IMG/VR virus record: IMGVR_UViG_3300009515_000020
Location: 1 to 26,682 of that record
Reading direction: 5' to 3' (one strand)
DNA length: 26,682 bases
From: a virus
In this document: positions 1 through 8,711 of the stretch, one piece after another
Numbering within the stretch: the first letter of the stretch is position 1
Layout of the letters: each line of letters starts with the position of its first letter
Made by a program: the position numbers and the translations under genes
Notes under the pieces: model-generated
Told to the model about the DNA's origin: nothing
The model's input: only the letters and a program-made list of their open reading frames with translations
The model's database searches: none

Positions 1-301
1 CACCGACGTGATCGGGCCAGTCAGGTTGGCGTTGGTGGTAACGGTCGCCGCGTTGCCGGTGATCGAGCCGGTCGCCGTGCCGATGTTCGGCGTCGTGAAT
101 ACTGGAGAGACCGCTCTGACTGGAGCGCCCGTCCCTGTCGCCGTCGTCCAGGCCGGTAGAGCGCCCGTGCCGCCGCCGACCAATATCTCAGTCGTCAGAC
201 CGGCAGCCAGGGTCTGGTGCGCACCCGTGGCGGTGGTCCCGGCGGCGAGCAGACCGTAAGCCGTGGTCGAGGTGGACCGCCCTGTGCCGCCGTCGGCGAC
301 C
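1..301 (-). repeat. tail fibre module, copy c
   Basis: Third copy of the VADGGTGRSTSTTAYG ... GPITSV module. It is nearly identical at protein level to copy a and cut by the window edge just after GPITSV, so more modules probably follow to the left. Confidence 0.83.
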
Positions 302-3300
302 GCAATGTCGGTGCCGGTCCACACCCCGCTAGTGATCGTGCCAACCGAAGTCAGCGACGAGGTAACCACGGTTGCAGCCAGGACCGTGCCGGTCAGGGTG
401 CCGGCGGCAGCGGTGACGGTGATGTTGGCCGTGCCGTCGAACGAGACGCCGTTGATCGTCCTGGCGGTTTGCAAGGCGGTGGCCGTCGCTGCGTTGCCGG
501 TGATCGAGCCGGTCAGGGTGCCCGTCAAGGTGCCGGTGACGGTTAAGCCACCGCTCAGGGTCAACAGGCCGGCCGAGTGCGTCAGCGTGGCGTTGCCGGC
601 AGCGAAGTTGATGACGGCTCCGCTGGCGAAGAAAATATCGGTAAAGCCTAGACCGGACGCGCCCAGCGTCACCAGATCATCGGCGGCGGGGACGATGTTG
701 CCCTGCTCGTTGATGCGGAACGCCTCGGTCGCCTTGGCGCCTTCCGAGGTCGCGGCCACGACGTTGAAGACGATCTCACCGTTCTGGCCGGAGGCACCGC
801 CCGCTACCACGTCGATGGAAGCCACAACATTGGGACCGTTCGAGGAGGCGTCGCTGTTGTACCACTCAAGCGAACCGATAAGCTGGAACTGCGCGTTGGC
901 GGCGACGCCGCTCGACAGCCGGATGGTGCCGCCCAGCGCGTCGCGGACCTCCAGGCCGGTGCCGTTGGTGACGGCCGGCGCGGCAACGCCGATGCCGACG
1001 TTGTTGTCGATGGCGAGCACAAGCTGGGTCGTGTTGCTCCCGGTGTAGAGCCTGAGCGGGCGCAGCGTGCCGGTGCCCGAAGCCTGCGACGACAGATCGT
1101 AGTAGCCGCCCGGGCTGTTCCAGCCGGCCTGCATGTACTCGGCATTGGTCGCGGCGGCGGGCAAGCCTAGACCGTAGGCGACGAAGATCACCGGGTCGGT
1201 GCCGTCGCCGTCGTTCGAGAACAGGTTCAGCGAAGATGCCAGCCCCGTCGTCTTGCTCTGCACGGCCAGACCTGGAGTGCCCGCGTTGGTAAAGAAGTAG
1301 TCCTGGTTGGCGCCGAGCGTCAGCGTCAGCTCGGTGGCCGAGGCAACGCCCAGGACTGGGGTCACCAGGGTAGGCGAAGTAGCCCTGACCGGAGCGCCCG
1401 AGCCTGTCGCCGTCGTCCAGATCGGCAGGGCAGCAGCGCCGCCGCCCACTAGAATTTCGGTAGTGGCGCCAGCGGCCAGGGTCTGGTGCGCGCCGGTCGC
1501 AGTGGTACCGGCGGCGATCAGGCCATAGGCGGTCGTGCTAGTGCTGCGCCCGGTGCCGCCGTCGGCCACGGCTATGTCGGTGCCCTGCCACACGCCAGTG
1601 GTGATGGTGCCGACCTGGACAAGAGACGAGATGGTGACGCCGGACGCCAGCGTCGTGCCGGTCAGCGTACCGGCGGCAGCGGTGACGGTGATGTTAGCCG
1701 TGCCGTCGAACGAGACGCCGTTGATCGTCCGGGCGGTCTGCAAGGCGGTGGCTGTCGAGGCGTTGCCGGTCAGGGCGCCGATGAAGGTGGTCGTCGTCAG
1801 CGCGTTGGTAGTTGCGTTATATGTCAACTGCGCGTCGGTGGCCGGCGACAGGCTGCCCGTCGCGTCCGTACCCAGCAGCACGAAGGTCGTCGTGTCGCCG
1901 CCAGCGTCGGCCACAGTGACCGTACCCGCGTTGCCGGAAACGCTGGTCTGGTCGCCAGTGTTGGTGCCGCTGTGCGTACCGCCGTTGATCGTGGCGCTGG
2001 CGCTAACCGTCAGGGTCTGGCCGTCGGCGATGGTCAGCGTTGCCGAGGTAGCCGGCGCGGTGATCGTCAGCTTGTTGATGCTGGTCGCGCTCGCCACGCC
2101 TAGGGTAGGTGTCACCAAGATCGGGCTGGTGTTCATCACGAAGGTCGAGCCGGTGCCCGTCTGCGAAGCAACCGAGGTCGCGTTGCCAACGGACGTGATC
2201 GGGCCGGTGAGGTTGGCGTTGGTGGTGACAGTAGCGGCGTTGCCCGTAATCGAGCCTGTCGCCGTGCCAATGTTGGGCGTGGTGAATACGGGGGAGACAG
2301 CCCGCACTGGAGCACCGGAACCGGTTGCCGTCGTCCAGGCTGGCAACGCAGATGCGCCGCCGCCCACTAGAATTTCGGTGGTGGCGCCAGCGGCGAGTGT
2401 CTGATGCGGCCCGGTGGCCGTCGTACCCGCCGCTATAAGCCCGTAGGCCGTAGTCGAAGTCGAGCGTCCGGTGCCGCCATCGGCGACCGTGAGATCGGTG
2501 ATGCCAGTGATCGTGCCGCCAGTTATCGAGACAGTGTTGCTGTTCTGGGTGGCGATACTCCCGAGGCCGAGCGTAGCCCGCCCAGCCGTGGCGTCGGCGT
2601 CATCTACCAGAGAGCGGCCGAACGAGGTGATCGTGCCCTCGGCCCAGGTATCTATGCCAGTCGTATAAGCGTAGCGGTCGGCAGCGGTGCCGAGCAAGGC
2701 AATGCTGGCGAGGGTCGCGTCGAACGCCTGCACGTTCGTGCCGATCACAAGACCCAGATTGGTCCTGGCATCCGCTGCCGTGCTGGCCCCGGTGCCACCG
2801 TCGACAACAGCAAGATCGGTGATGCCGGTGATCGTCCCGCTGTCGATGTTGACGTTGGTGAGGGCCTGATTGTTCATGTCCCAGGCGCCGTTCAAAGCGC
2901 GCGTGCCATCGACCCGCAGGTACTGCGGATGGTCGTCGGCGCCCAGGTTTGTCAGGGCCGAGTGATCCGTTGGTGCCGCCTGCTCGAAATCGGTATCGAA
3001 GGCGCTTTCCACCGCCTCGAACGAGGCATTGCCTTGCCGGATGACGATGCGGCCGATTAGACGCGCGTGCCCCTCGTCGAAGATCGCCGGCGGGTCTTCA
3101 GGCTGCGGCGCGTCCAGCGCCCCACTGACGCCGGGGGAGTTCACTCGCCCGTACAAAACCGCCAGTTCGCTGTCCTGGCTGAGATAGACCCAGGCGTTGG
3201 TGTAGTTGTTAACGGTCAGGGTCGCCAGGGTGCCGGTGCCATTGTCGTACTGTGTGTTGCTGATCTGGGTCTGCCCAGGCACCGCGACATAGCCGCCAAC

Positions 3301-4767
3301 ACCGTCCCGGTAGTAGTAGGTGAAGGTGTCGGCACCCGAGGTGTCGAGAGCCGCCGTGGTGAACGACGTCACGCCCTCCCACCACGTCCCCGCCGAGACC
3401 GTGACGTTGCGGGTTCCGGTCTCGCCGATGATGCCGCCGCCCTGCCGCTCGAACGGGCGGGTGCGGCGCAACCGGCGAACGATGCCGAGCAGCGGGTCGA
3501 GAACAAGGTCGGCGGTGTTGACCGTCTTGTGCAATACGCCGCCAAGCCGGTACACGGTGCCAAGGAAGATGTTGGTCTGGAAGTCGAGCCGGCGCGAGGC
3601 ATCGACCACCACGCGGGGGCTACCACCGTTGTACTCGACGTAGACGTAGTTCTGCGCGTTGTCGGTCAGGTCGACGAGGGCGCCATCCTCTGCTGCCCAG
3701 TCGAACCAGAGCAACGTATCGGTCGCGTCGTTGGTCGCGCGGATCGTGCCGGTGCCGGCGGTCACCGTGATGGTGCCGTCGCCATCGTCGACGATGGTGC
3801 CGCCCGTAAGCACACCGGTCGAGCGGAACAGATTGTGCGCGTCCTGCACCGACCGGTAGGTAGGGGTCGGGATGCTCTCCAGGAGGATGTTGTCGGCTGT
3901 CGTGTAGTACGAGCCGTGCTGGCCGTCGAGCAGGTCGGCGTTGAGGTTGCTGACCAGGGTCGTCGAGGCCACGACGAACGGCGGCGTGCCGGTGACGACG
4001 TCGCTCTCGAACTGCTCGGCAGTGATCTTGAACGGGCCGGCGTCCCATGGAGCGGTCAGCGGGCGGGTGCCGTCGTGGCGCAGGTATTGCGGATGGTCGT
4101 CGTCGGCGAGGCCATCCATGAGGCCGTGGTCGTGCTTGTGCAGCGTCGTCGCGCCGCCGTCGGTGAGGTCCAGCCAGTTCGCTGCAAAGACTGCACGACT
4201 GGTAGCGTCCGAAGCTAGCAGATACTGCAGGTGATCGTCGTCGGCAGTGCCCAACAACAGCCCGTGATCGAGCGCGGCGTTGTGCTGCGTGACACTGGAT
4301 TGAGATATGCGCGCATCGGCGAACTGACCGCTGACGATCTCCGAAGCATCGTGCGTGTGGCCGAGCGGCGAATAGAGCTGCGCAGCCTGGTCGTCCGCAT
4401 ACGCCTGCGCAGCCTGCAGCGTCGCAGCGTCGCCTTCGTCGATGTATGCCAAGCTAGCATTCAAGCCGCCGATATAGTCGCCGGTGTTCGGGTCTTTGAT
4501 GAGCACGCCGCGGAACAGGAGTTCGTTGATGGTCTGCACGCGGCCTTCCAACGGGCCGCGTTCGCCAAGCGTAGTATCGACCACCTCCTTGAGCTGGGAG
4601 GCGGTCAAGCGAAGGCTCTCCAAGCCGGCCTGCGGTTCAGCGATGGAGAGCCGACGACGCGGCGCTTCTTCTGGGGGTCGAAGGACTAGCGAACCACCAC
4701 GGAATTGGGTTACGGCTTGCCCGCTAAGAGCAACCCCGCCACCACCCGTATAGTCGAAATCCGTCAT
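1..4767 (-). CDS. giant tail fibre protein, C-terminus beyond window (partial)
   Basis: An open frame reads from ATG 4767 to base 1 without a stop (1589 codons); the track of complete ORFs cannot show it because it has no stop here. Translation gives hallmark phage-fibre sequence. Residues about 150-240 and 640-670 carry DDHPQYLR-type repeats. A stretch reading NADLLDGQHGSYY follows, then FDATLASIALLGTAADRYAY with SLVDDADATAGRATLGL, VADGGTGRSTSTTAYG modules and two copies of TINGVSFDGTANITV. These are known from long tail fibres of many phages, where they form trimeric beta-structured shafts. It presumably binds the host surface, with the receptor-binding tip beyond the left edge. It starts 2 nt after the stop of the preceding 135-aa gene, with no strong ribosome site, so translational coupling is likely. 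Function class is near certain; receptor unknown. Confidence 0.93.
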   Translation of the reverse strand, partial: MTDFDYTGGGGVALSGQAVTQFRGGSLVLRPPEEAPRRRLSIAEPQAGLESLRLTASQLKEVVDTTLGERGPLEGRVQTINELLFRGVLIKDPNTGDYIGGLNASLAYIDEGDAATLQAAQAYADDQAAQLYSPLGHTHDASEIVSGQFADARISQSSVTQHNAALDHGLLLGTADDDHLQYLLASDATSRAVFAANWLDLTDGGATTLHKHDHGLMDGLADDDHPQYLRHDGTRPLTAPWDAGPFKITAEQFESDVVTGTPPFVVASTTLVSNLNADLLDGQHGSYYTTADNILLESIPTPTYRSVQDAHNLFRSTGVLTGGTIVDDGDGTITVTAGTGTIRATNDATDTLLWFDWAAEDGALVDLTDNAQNYVYVEYNGGSPRVVVDASRRLDFQTNIFLGTVYRLGGVLHKTVNTADLVLDPLLGIVRRLRRTRPFERQGGGIIGETGTRNVTVSAGTWWEGVTSFTTAALDTSGADTFTYYYRDGVGGYVAVPGQTQISNTQYDNGTGTLATLTVNNYTNAWVYLSQDSELAVLYGRVNSPGVSGALDAPQPEDPPAIFDEGHARLIGRIVIRQGNASFEAVESAFDTDFEQAAPTDHSALTNLGADDHPQYLRVDGTRALNGAWDMNNQALTNVNIDSGTITGITDLAVVDGGTGASTAADARTNLGLVIGTNVQAFDATLASIALLGTAADRYAYTTGIDTWAEGTITSFGRSLVDDADATAGRATLGLGSIATQNSNTVSITGGTITGITDLTVADGGTGRSTSTTAYGLIAAGTTATGPHQTLAAGATTEILVGGGASALPAWTTATGSGAPVRAVSPVFTTPNIGTATGSITGNAATVTTNANLTGPITSVGNATSVASQTGTGSTFVMNTSPILVTPTLGVASATSINKLTITAPATSATLTIADGQTLTVSASATINGGTHSGTNTGDQTSVSGNAGTVTVADAGGDTTTFVLLGTDATGSLSPATDAQLTYNATTNALTTTTFIGALTGNASTATALQTARTINGVSFDGTANITVTAAAGTLTGTTLASGVTISSLVQVGTITTGVWQGTDIAVADGGTGRSTSTTAYGLIAAGTTATGAHQTLAAGATTEILVGGGAAALPIWTTATGSGAPVRATSPTLVTPVLGVASATELTLTLGANQDYFFTNAGTPGLAVQSKTTGLASSLNLFSNDGDGTDPVIFVAYGLGLPAAATNAEYMQAGWNSPGGYYDLSSQASGTGTLRPLRLYTGSNTTQLVLAIDNNVGIGVAAPAVTNGTGLEVRDALGGTIRLSSGVAANAQFQLIGSLEWYNSDASSNGPNVVASIDVVAGGASGQNGEIVFNVVAATSEGAKATEAFRINEQGNIVPAADDLVTLGASGLGFTDIFFASGAVINFAAGNATLTHSAGLLTLSGGLTVTGTLTGTLTGSITGNAATATALQTARTINGVSFDGTANITVTAAAGTLTGTVLAATVVTSSLTSVGTITSGVWTGTDIAVADGGTGRSTSTTAYGLLAAGTTATGAHQTLAAGLTTEILVGGGTGALPAWTTATGTGAPVRAVSPVFTTPNIGTATGSITGNAATVTTNANLTGPITSV
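389..505 (-). repeat. TINGVSFDGTANITV fibre repeat, copy 2
   Basis: Second copy of the repeat at 1664-1776, preceded by TGTLTGTLTGSITGNAAT. Only a few base differences are visible over roughly 85 nt. Confidence 0.85.
1366..1570 (-). repeat. tail fibre module, copy b (shortened)
   Basis: Same module as 2192-2488 (VADGGTGRSTSTTAYG through GAPVRATSP), but it lacks the GSITGNAATVTT...GPITSV tail and continues into a different segment (TLVTPVLGVASATE). It is a partial duplicate inside the same reading frame. Confidence 0.8.
1664..1776 (-). repeat. TINGVSFDGTANITV fibre repeat, copy 1
   Basis: Encodes TALQTARTINGVSFDGTANI followed by TVTAAAGTLTGT, a motif seen in many phage side tail fibres. The DNA is almost identical to 389-505, unlike the more diverged VADGGTGRS modules, so this repeat is the likelier recombination point. 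Confidence 0.85.
2192..2488 (-). repeat. tail fibre module, copy a (VADGGTGRSTSTTAYG ... GPITSV)
   Basis: This in-frame module of about 99 codons encodes VADGGTGRSTSTTAYG, then LAAGATTEILVGGG, PAWTTATGSGAPVRA, PNIGTATGSITGN and NLTGPITS. The same module recurs at 1-301 and, shortened, at 1366-1570. Differences between copies are mostly at third codon positions, which suggests duplicated modules kept under protein-level selection. Confidence 0.85.
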
Positions 4768-4769
4768 GG

Positions 4770-5177
4770 CTAGTTTGCCGTGATCTGTGGCGTCACCCTT
4801 ACTCTATCGTTTAGAGCGGCAACCGTATACGGTCCATCTGAAAAACGCTCTACAGCAACTAGGTCGCCCGAAACGGCGCGGGTGTAGTAGTACCCGTAAA
4901 TGCGCTGCTGCGTCTGGTTCTGGCTGCTGGTGAAAATTTGCTGCGGTGCGGCAGCTTGCGACGGCGACCCAGAGGTCACGGTCCAATCCCCCGAAGCGAT
5001 TTGAATAGCTGCATAACCAACAAAATTCGCTTCAGTGTAATCGCCCAGTATGTCGGTCTGTCCCGGCTGATTGTTCGACTTGAACAAACGTAGTATCAGC
5101 TCTTCTGAACCGGCAGCCACACCTACGATGTAGTTAAGAAATACCAGCTCGCCAACAGCAGGGACTACGAGGGCCAT
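4770..5177 (-). CDS. virion-associated hypothetical protein (135 aa)
   Basis: A 135-aa protein beginning MALVVPAVGELVFLNYIVG. It is beta-rich with no membrane segment or signal peptide; a short hydrophobic N-terminus and polar, Gln-rich middle (residues about 75-95) are visible. It starts 1 nt after the stop of the 551-aa virion protein and ends 2 nt before the giant tail fibre, so it sits in a tail-structural operon. Proteins of this type and position are common in podovirus-like genomes, often as small structural or fibre-associated proteins. I do not recognise a specific domain. Its base composition is AT-richer than the fibre gene and matches the upstream 551-aa gene, suggesting the two move together. 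Confidence 0.8.
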   Translation of the reverse strand: MALVVPAVGELVFLNYIVGVAAGSEELILRLFKSNNQPGQTDILGDYTEANFVGYAAIQIASGDWTVTSGSPSQAAAPQQIFTSSQNQTQQRIYGYYYTRAVSGDLVAVERFSDGPYTVAALNDRVRVTPQITAN

Positions 5178-5178
5178 G

Positions 5179-6834
5179 CTACACCTGTGTTAGCTCGACT
5201 ACCTGTTGCGCCAGAGCGACAGAATGAACTTCTGCGTACCCGTATAACTCAACCTCCCAAATGTCAGATTTGAACCCACTCGGTAGAGGAACTTGTTCTC
5301 GGTTATGGACTAGAGCCTGAAACTTCTGCTCCCCGTCTGCGTAGACTGTAAGCTGGATTTGATCGTTATCCATCTCCTCTCCAGGGATATCCCCTTCGTA
5401 AGGTGTTAGATGTACCATGGCTACACCCATATTCACCGGTTTAGGGAGCTGAAATTCTTTTGAGCGCCAGGTCCAGGCAGAACGATCTTCTGTAATAGTC
5501 TCCCACTCGAAGACTTTGTTGCTGGCGAGTACTAGCACGTCCCCTGTACGAGGGTCTTGAATTATATTGTCGGCGTCAGGAAGCAACTCCGGGTCGATGT
5601 CGGTTATAGACCCCCCTTGTTCAGAAGGGTCTATTAAAAATCCAGCACCGGAACCTTCCAAACCAATGTATCTAGTACCGTCACGAGCAGCACGAATAGT
5701 ACTAGGGCTGTACAAATTTTCCCACTGTTCGTGCTGAATAACCGGCTTCGTTGTTATATCCAGCCCGGAGGGTGAGGCTAAAACTAATCCGTTATGGCTG
5801 GCGTAGTATACCCCTTCTGTTGCGGTAACGATGCTGCGTTTAGACAGGCAGGGTTCGACGATAGTAGATTTTACAAGAGATAAAGTTGCAGGGTGCTGCC
5901 CGAAAGCGACAGCAGGGGCACTTGTTGTAAGTATAACCACACCGTTTTGTACGGAAGCTAGGCCAACTATAGGGTAATCGACACTCAAAGTGTACTCAGG
6001 AGGCCACGCGTGCGGACGGTATGGCTCTGAAAAATACAAATCGGTGCCGCTAAATCCAGCGAGCGAACCTGAAGGCAGTTCAATAAGACCAACCATATCT
6101 TCAGGTGGGGGATACCAGTCAAATCCATCGTATTGCTCGTTCAGTGAAACTAAAGAAGTCGGATCGTTGTCGTTATAAGCTAGAGTGCCGATTGGTACCT
6201 GTACGACAAAAAAGTACGTAGCGACGCCGCTGGTAGAAGTCACCGTACGGTAAATATTTACATGAGTGATAGACCTATTTTCGCTATCTGGAGCCTCCTC
6301 CTGAATACCCGTCAAATTCCACGTACCGTCATCTAGCCCACTTGCAACCGTGGGGTCTGCAGCAGGACCGATTTCCCCTAGCTCCGTTACGAAAGCATAG
6401 GTATAAGCTCGGGTTACTTGGAGCCCTACACCTCCTGTAATTAAAATAGAGAGTTGGTTTGTTGGGCGTGGTACGCCCAAATCCCACGGGGGGTCGTCAG
6501 CAAGAACGCGGTCTTCAGTCGTATACTTAGGTACCTGCCCCGCCTCGGTAAAATAGTACCGTTCGTACGCGTCATTCACTAAAGGGCTACGGGCTACGTC
6601 CACATCTGCAGACCCGAAAGTGAGCCAGAGATCGTCAGGAGATGCGGGTATGCGGTATGCTGTCTTGACGGTATCGGGGTTGAAATCGGCTACCTCAACC
6701 ATGCCCCGGAAACCGCGGAGCGTGCCGGCTAGCAGCTCTGTATTCGTGGCTTGCTTGGCAAATTGCTGAGGGAGGAGCCGAGCCGAGCGGCGCGGCAACA
6801 TGCCACGAAAGTCGTTGATAATGAACGCAACCAC
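5179..6834 (-). CDS. virion tail protein, possibly beta-propeller hub (551 aa)
   Basis: A 551-aa protein using GTG at 6834, with a well-placed AGAGGTG ribosome site 5-6 nt upstream. The N-terminus (NDFRGMLPRRSARLLPQQFA, then NTELLAGTLRGFRG) resembles the start of podovirus structural proteins that contact the portal/tail hub. The rest has recurring beta blades, for example LPSGSLAGFSGTDLYFSEPY and TATEGVYYASHNGLVLASPS, consistent with a propeller-like fold such as that of the P22 gp10-type head-completion/hub proteins. That relationship is an inference from pattern and context. The gene is visibly AT-richer than its neighbours, with many codons ending in A/T, which suggests a separate origin. 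It lies between the four-repeat protein and the 135-aa gene in one operon. Confidence 0.75.
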   Translation of the reverse strand: MVAFIINDFRGMLPRRSARLLPQQFAKQATNTELLAGTLRGFRGMVEVADFNPDTVKTAYRIPASPDDLWLTFGSADVDVARSPLVNDAYERYYFTEAGQVPKYTTEDRVLADDPPWDLGVPRPTNQLSILITGGVGLQVTRAYTYAFVTELGEIGPAADPTVASGLDDGTWNLTGIQEEAPDSENRSITHVNIYRTVTSTSGVATYFFVVQVPIGTLAYNDNDPTSLVSLNEQYDGFDWYPPPEDMVGLIELPSGSLAGFSGTDLYFSEPYRPHAWPPEYTLSVDYPIVGLASVQNGVVILTTSAPAVAFGQHPATLSLVKSTIVEPCLSKRSIVTATEGVYYASHNGLVLASPSGLDITTKPVIQHEQWENLYSPSTIRAARDGTRYIGLEGSGAGFLIDPSEQGGSITDIDPELLPDADNIIQDPRTGDVLVLASNKVFEWETITEDRSAWTWRSKEFQLPKPVNMGVAMVHLTPYEGDIPGEEMDNDQIQLTVYADGEQKFQALVHNREQVPLPSGFKSDIWEVELYGYAEVHSVALAQQVVELTQV

Positions 6835-6845
6835 ATGCGCACCTC

Positions 6846-8147
6846 TTAGAGCGTGACGCGCTTCAGCCCCTTAACGACCTTCAACAGAGCGGCTTCGGGA
6901 TTGAACGATGCCGTGACCACGTTGTTGACGCGCGATACGGCAAGCTGTTCCTCGGCGTCAATGAGCGTGGCCAGCGCCGCGGCCACTTGGTTGCGGGTCT
7001 GACCGGACGTCACTGGATGCGACAGCGGAATTGGAGTGCCTCCGTCGATCACCAGCTCAAGCGCCGCCGTGGTGAGACCCCCCGCCGTAGCGGTGATACC
7101 GAGTACCGTGATCGTTACCTCGTCTGTGCCGCCACCGGCAACCGTAAGGCGCTGTTCGGGGTAAGCGATGTGGGTGTCGATAGCAGCGCCACTTTCCAGC
7201 GTCACCGTAATGACGTTGGCAACTGCCGAAGCAACCAGCGAGGCACTACCGTCGATATCCGCGGCCAAACCGGTGGCGGCGGCGTCAGCGTCCTCAGCAT
7301 TCTGAACGCTGTAGGTAAACTCCTGCAGCCCGCCAGCATCGACAGTGATGTCGGCCTGCACGACCGTGATATCGTCGTCCGTTGCCGGCCCGCCGGTCAC
7401 GGTAATCTGCACGGTCGTGGCGTTGGCTGCCGAACCGATCCAGGTCGCCGAAATAGACCCGGCGTTCATGGTCGTGGCAGCGCCTTGGACGCCGATAGCA
7501 ATGGTGTTGTCGGTCGGCGTCGCCGTCAGCTCGGCATGAGCGTCGATCAAGGTCGCCAGCGCAGCAGCAACCGCGTCTTCGTCCTGGCCCGTCGTCACAT
7601 CATGGCTGAAGGTATAGGGACCGCCATTGTCGGTCGTGATCGAGATCGTGACACGGTTTTCAAGGTTGCCGGATGCTGTCGCAGCCGCAACCGTCGCCGT
7701 GGTCGTCGTCTGCGGAAAACTGCCTGACAGCGACACATTCCAGAACTCAGAAACAACAGCAGACGCGGCGACGAACTCGGGCGTACCCTCGATAGATGTG
7801 AAGACCGACGGCACTGCCTGAGACGTGATAGTCATAACGGCGCCTTCGCCATCCGCAGCGAACGCCTCATGGGCGTCGATGAGGGCTACCAAGGCAGCAG
7901 CGACATCGGCAGCCGCGTCGGCTTCCTGCGCCGCATACTCGAAGTCGACGTACTCCTCATTGGTGCTGTCCCACAACGAAAGCCCCACCAGGTTTTCGTC
8001 ATCCGCCGAAGCCGGACCGCCCGAAACGGTGGCGATGACTTCAGAAGATACGGGGCCAGAACCCGTCACGCCGATGTTGAACTCGCACGGGCGATCTCCG
8101 GCAGAGTTATAGCCGTCACGCTCGATGAGATGTGCCTGAGACCGCAT
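6846..8147 (-). CDS. four-repeat beta-domain structural protein (433 aa)
   Basis: I chose ATG 8147 because AGGAGGGGG lies immediately upstream; an earlier in-frame start at 8219 has no such site and would overlap the preceding gene. The protein (MRSQAHLIERDGYN...) contains about four consecutive repeats of 90-100 residues. Each has a beta segment with GGP, then an Ala-rich helix and a VVT/ITVT strand; helix examples are ADVAAALVALIDAHEAF, DAVAAALATLIDAHAEL, DADAAATGLAADIDGSA and NQVAAALATLIDAEEQL. This alternation occurs in phage virion proteins, but I cannot assign a precise role. It sits between the lysis cassette and the tail genes; a decoration, fibre-linker or adhesion role are all possible. 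No signal peptide or membrane helix is visible. Confidence 0.8.
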   Translation of the reverse strand: MRSQAHLIERDGYNSAGDRPCEFNIGVTGSGPVSSEVIATVSGGPASADDENLVGLSLWDSTNEEYVDFEYAAQEADAAADVAAALVALIDAHEAFAADGEGAVMTITSQAVPSVFTSIEGTPEFVAASAVVSEFWNVSLSGSFPQTTTTATVAAATASGNLENRVTISITTDNGGPYTFSHDVTTGQDEDAVAAALATLIDAHAELTATPTDNTIAIGVQGAATTMNAGSISATWIGSAANATTVQITVTGGPATDDDITVVQADITVDAGGLQEFTYSVQNAEDADAAATGLAADIDGSASLVASAVANVITVTLESGAAIDTHIAYPEQRLTVAGGGTDEVTITVLGITATAGGLTTAALELVIDGGTPIPLSHPVTSGQTRNQVAAALATLIDAEEQLAVSRVNNVVTASFNPEAALLKVVKGLKRVTL

Positions 8148-8215
8148 GGCCCCCTCCTGTAAAATCTGGTTGATGCTACTAGCTAAACACGGCTTCGCGC
8201 AACAATATCTAGCGG
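8148..8215 (-). promoter_or_regulatory. leader of the four-repeat gene with a strong ribosome site
   Basis: A 68-nt gap in an otherwise overlapping operon. On the minus strand it ends with AGGAGGGGGCC directly before ATG 8147, the strongest Shine-Dalgarno in this half of the window, and contains TTGTTG and TTTAGCTAGTAGC further upstream. An internal promoter is possible but its hexamers are poor. The strong ribosome site suggests high expression of the downstream protein. Confidence 0.4.
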
Positions 8216-8395
8216 TCAAGCATCCCGCGCCGACTGCTCCCAGCGCGTTCGGGCAGCGGCGGCGCGCTGATTAACCTTCGCCCACTCGGCGTCGGCCTCT
8301 TCCTCGGTCATCGTCGCTGCCCTGCGAGCGAAGTTGGCGTACAGTTCAATCAGCTCCAGAGCGCCCGTGATTGCCAGCCCGATTGGGAACGCCAT
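8216..8395 (-). CDS. small hypothetical protein in lysis cassette (59 aa)
   Basis: A 59-aa frame starting MAFPIGLAITGALELIELYA. ATG 8395 lies 1 nt after the stop of the lipoprotein gene, and TGA is at 8216-8218. The N-terminal 20 residues are moderately hydrophobic; the rest is a charged, Ala/Arg/Glu-rich helix (TMTEEEADAEWAKVNQRAAA). Tight packing and SD-like GGAGAAG before the start support translation. It is the last gene of the lysis cassette. It could be a lysis accessory or a small inner-membrane-associated protein; I recognise no family. Confidence 0.7.
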   Translation of the reverse strand: MAFPIGLAITGALELIELYANFARRAATMTEEEADAEWAKVNQRAAAARTRWEQSARDA

Positions 8396-8396
8396 C

Positions 8397-8711
8397 TCAC
8401 TTCTCCTCGATCAGCAGAAGGATTTTGTAGACGGAGCCTTCCAAGTTCGCCAGCAAGTCCAGGGTTGCCTTCGGCCTGGGGCTGGCCTCGCAGATCGGCG
8501 CCGCCACGGCGATCACGCCATTGACGACCTTGATCTGACCGGCGCTGAGTTTGCCGTTCGCGCGCAGCACCGAGGCCGTGTTGAGGCTGGCCGAATAGCT
8601 GTCGCAGGCTATGGCCACGCGTTTGAACAGGGACAGCTCATCGGTTGGACCGGTAACGCTCGGACAGGCTGCGAGGATCAGGCAGGCGAGGACGAGGGCG
8701 AAGTATCTCAT
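8397..8711 (-). CDS. putative lipoprotein of the lysis cassette (104 aa)
   Basis: The N-terminus MRYFALVLACLILAACPSV is a classic lipoprotein signal, with lipobox LAAC and the acylated cysteine at residue 16. The mature part has two more cysteines (about 36 and 74), which could form a disulfide in the periplasm. It overlaps the upstream holin-like gene by 4 nt (ATGA) and precedes the 59-aa gene by 1 nt. In Gram-negative phages a small lipoprotein in a lysis cassette is often the outer-membrane spanin (Rz1-like) that pairs with an inner-membrane coiled-coil spanin; a candidate partner is at 9497-9781. It is less Pro-rich and longer than typical Rz1, so the spanin role is inference. Confidence 0.8.
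   Translation of the reverse strand: MRYFALVLACLILAACPSVTGPTDELSLFKRVAIACDSYSASLNTASVLRANGKLSAGQIKVVNGVIAVAAPICEASPRPKATLDLLANLEGSVYKILLLIEEK

Noticed and set aside
8-4234. Many plus-strand ORFs (up to 383 aa) opposite the first 4.2 kb
   Set aside because: They are antisense shadows of the giant tail fibre frame, which gives clear fibre motifs; the plus-strand products are Val/Ala/Pro or Arg/Gly-biased with no motifs.
1-4767. Diversity-generating retroelement target in the fibre
   Set aside because: No reverse transcriptase, template repeat or adenine-biased variable repeat is visible; the repeats are ordinary in-frame fibre modules.
8148-8219. Upstream start of the four-repeat protein at 8219
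   Set aside because: It lacks a ribosome site, while ATG 8147 has AGGAGG at ideal spacing; the extra 24 residues look non-coding.
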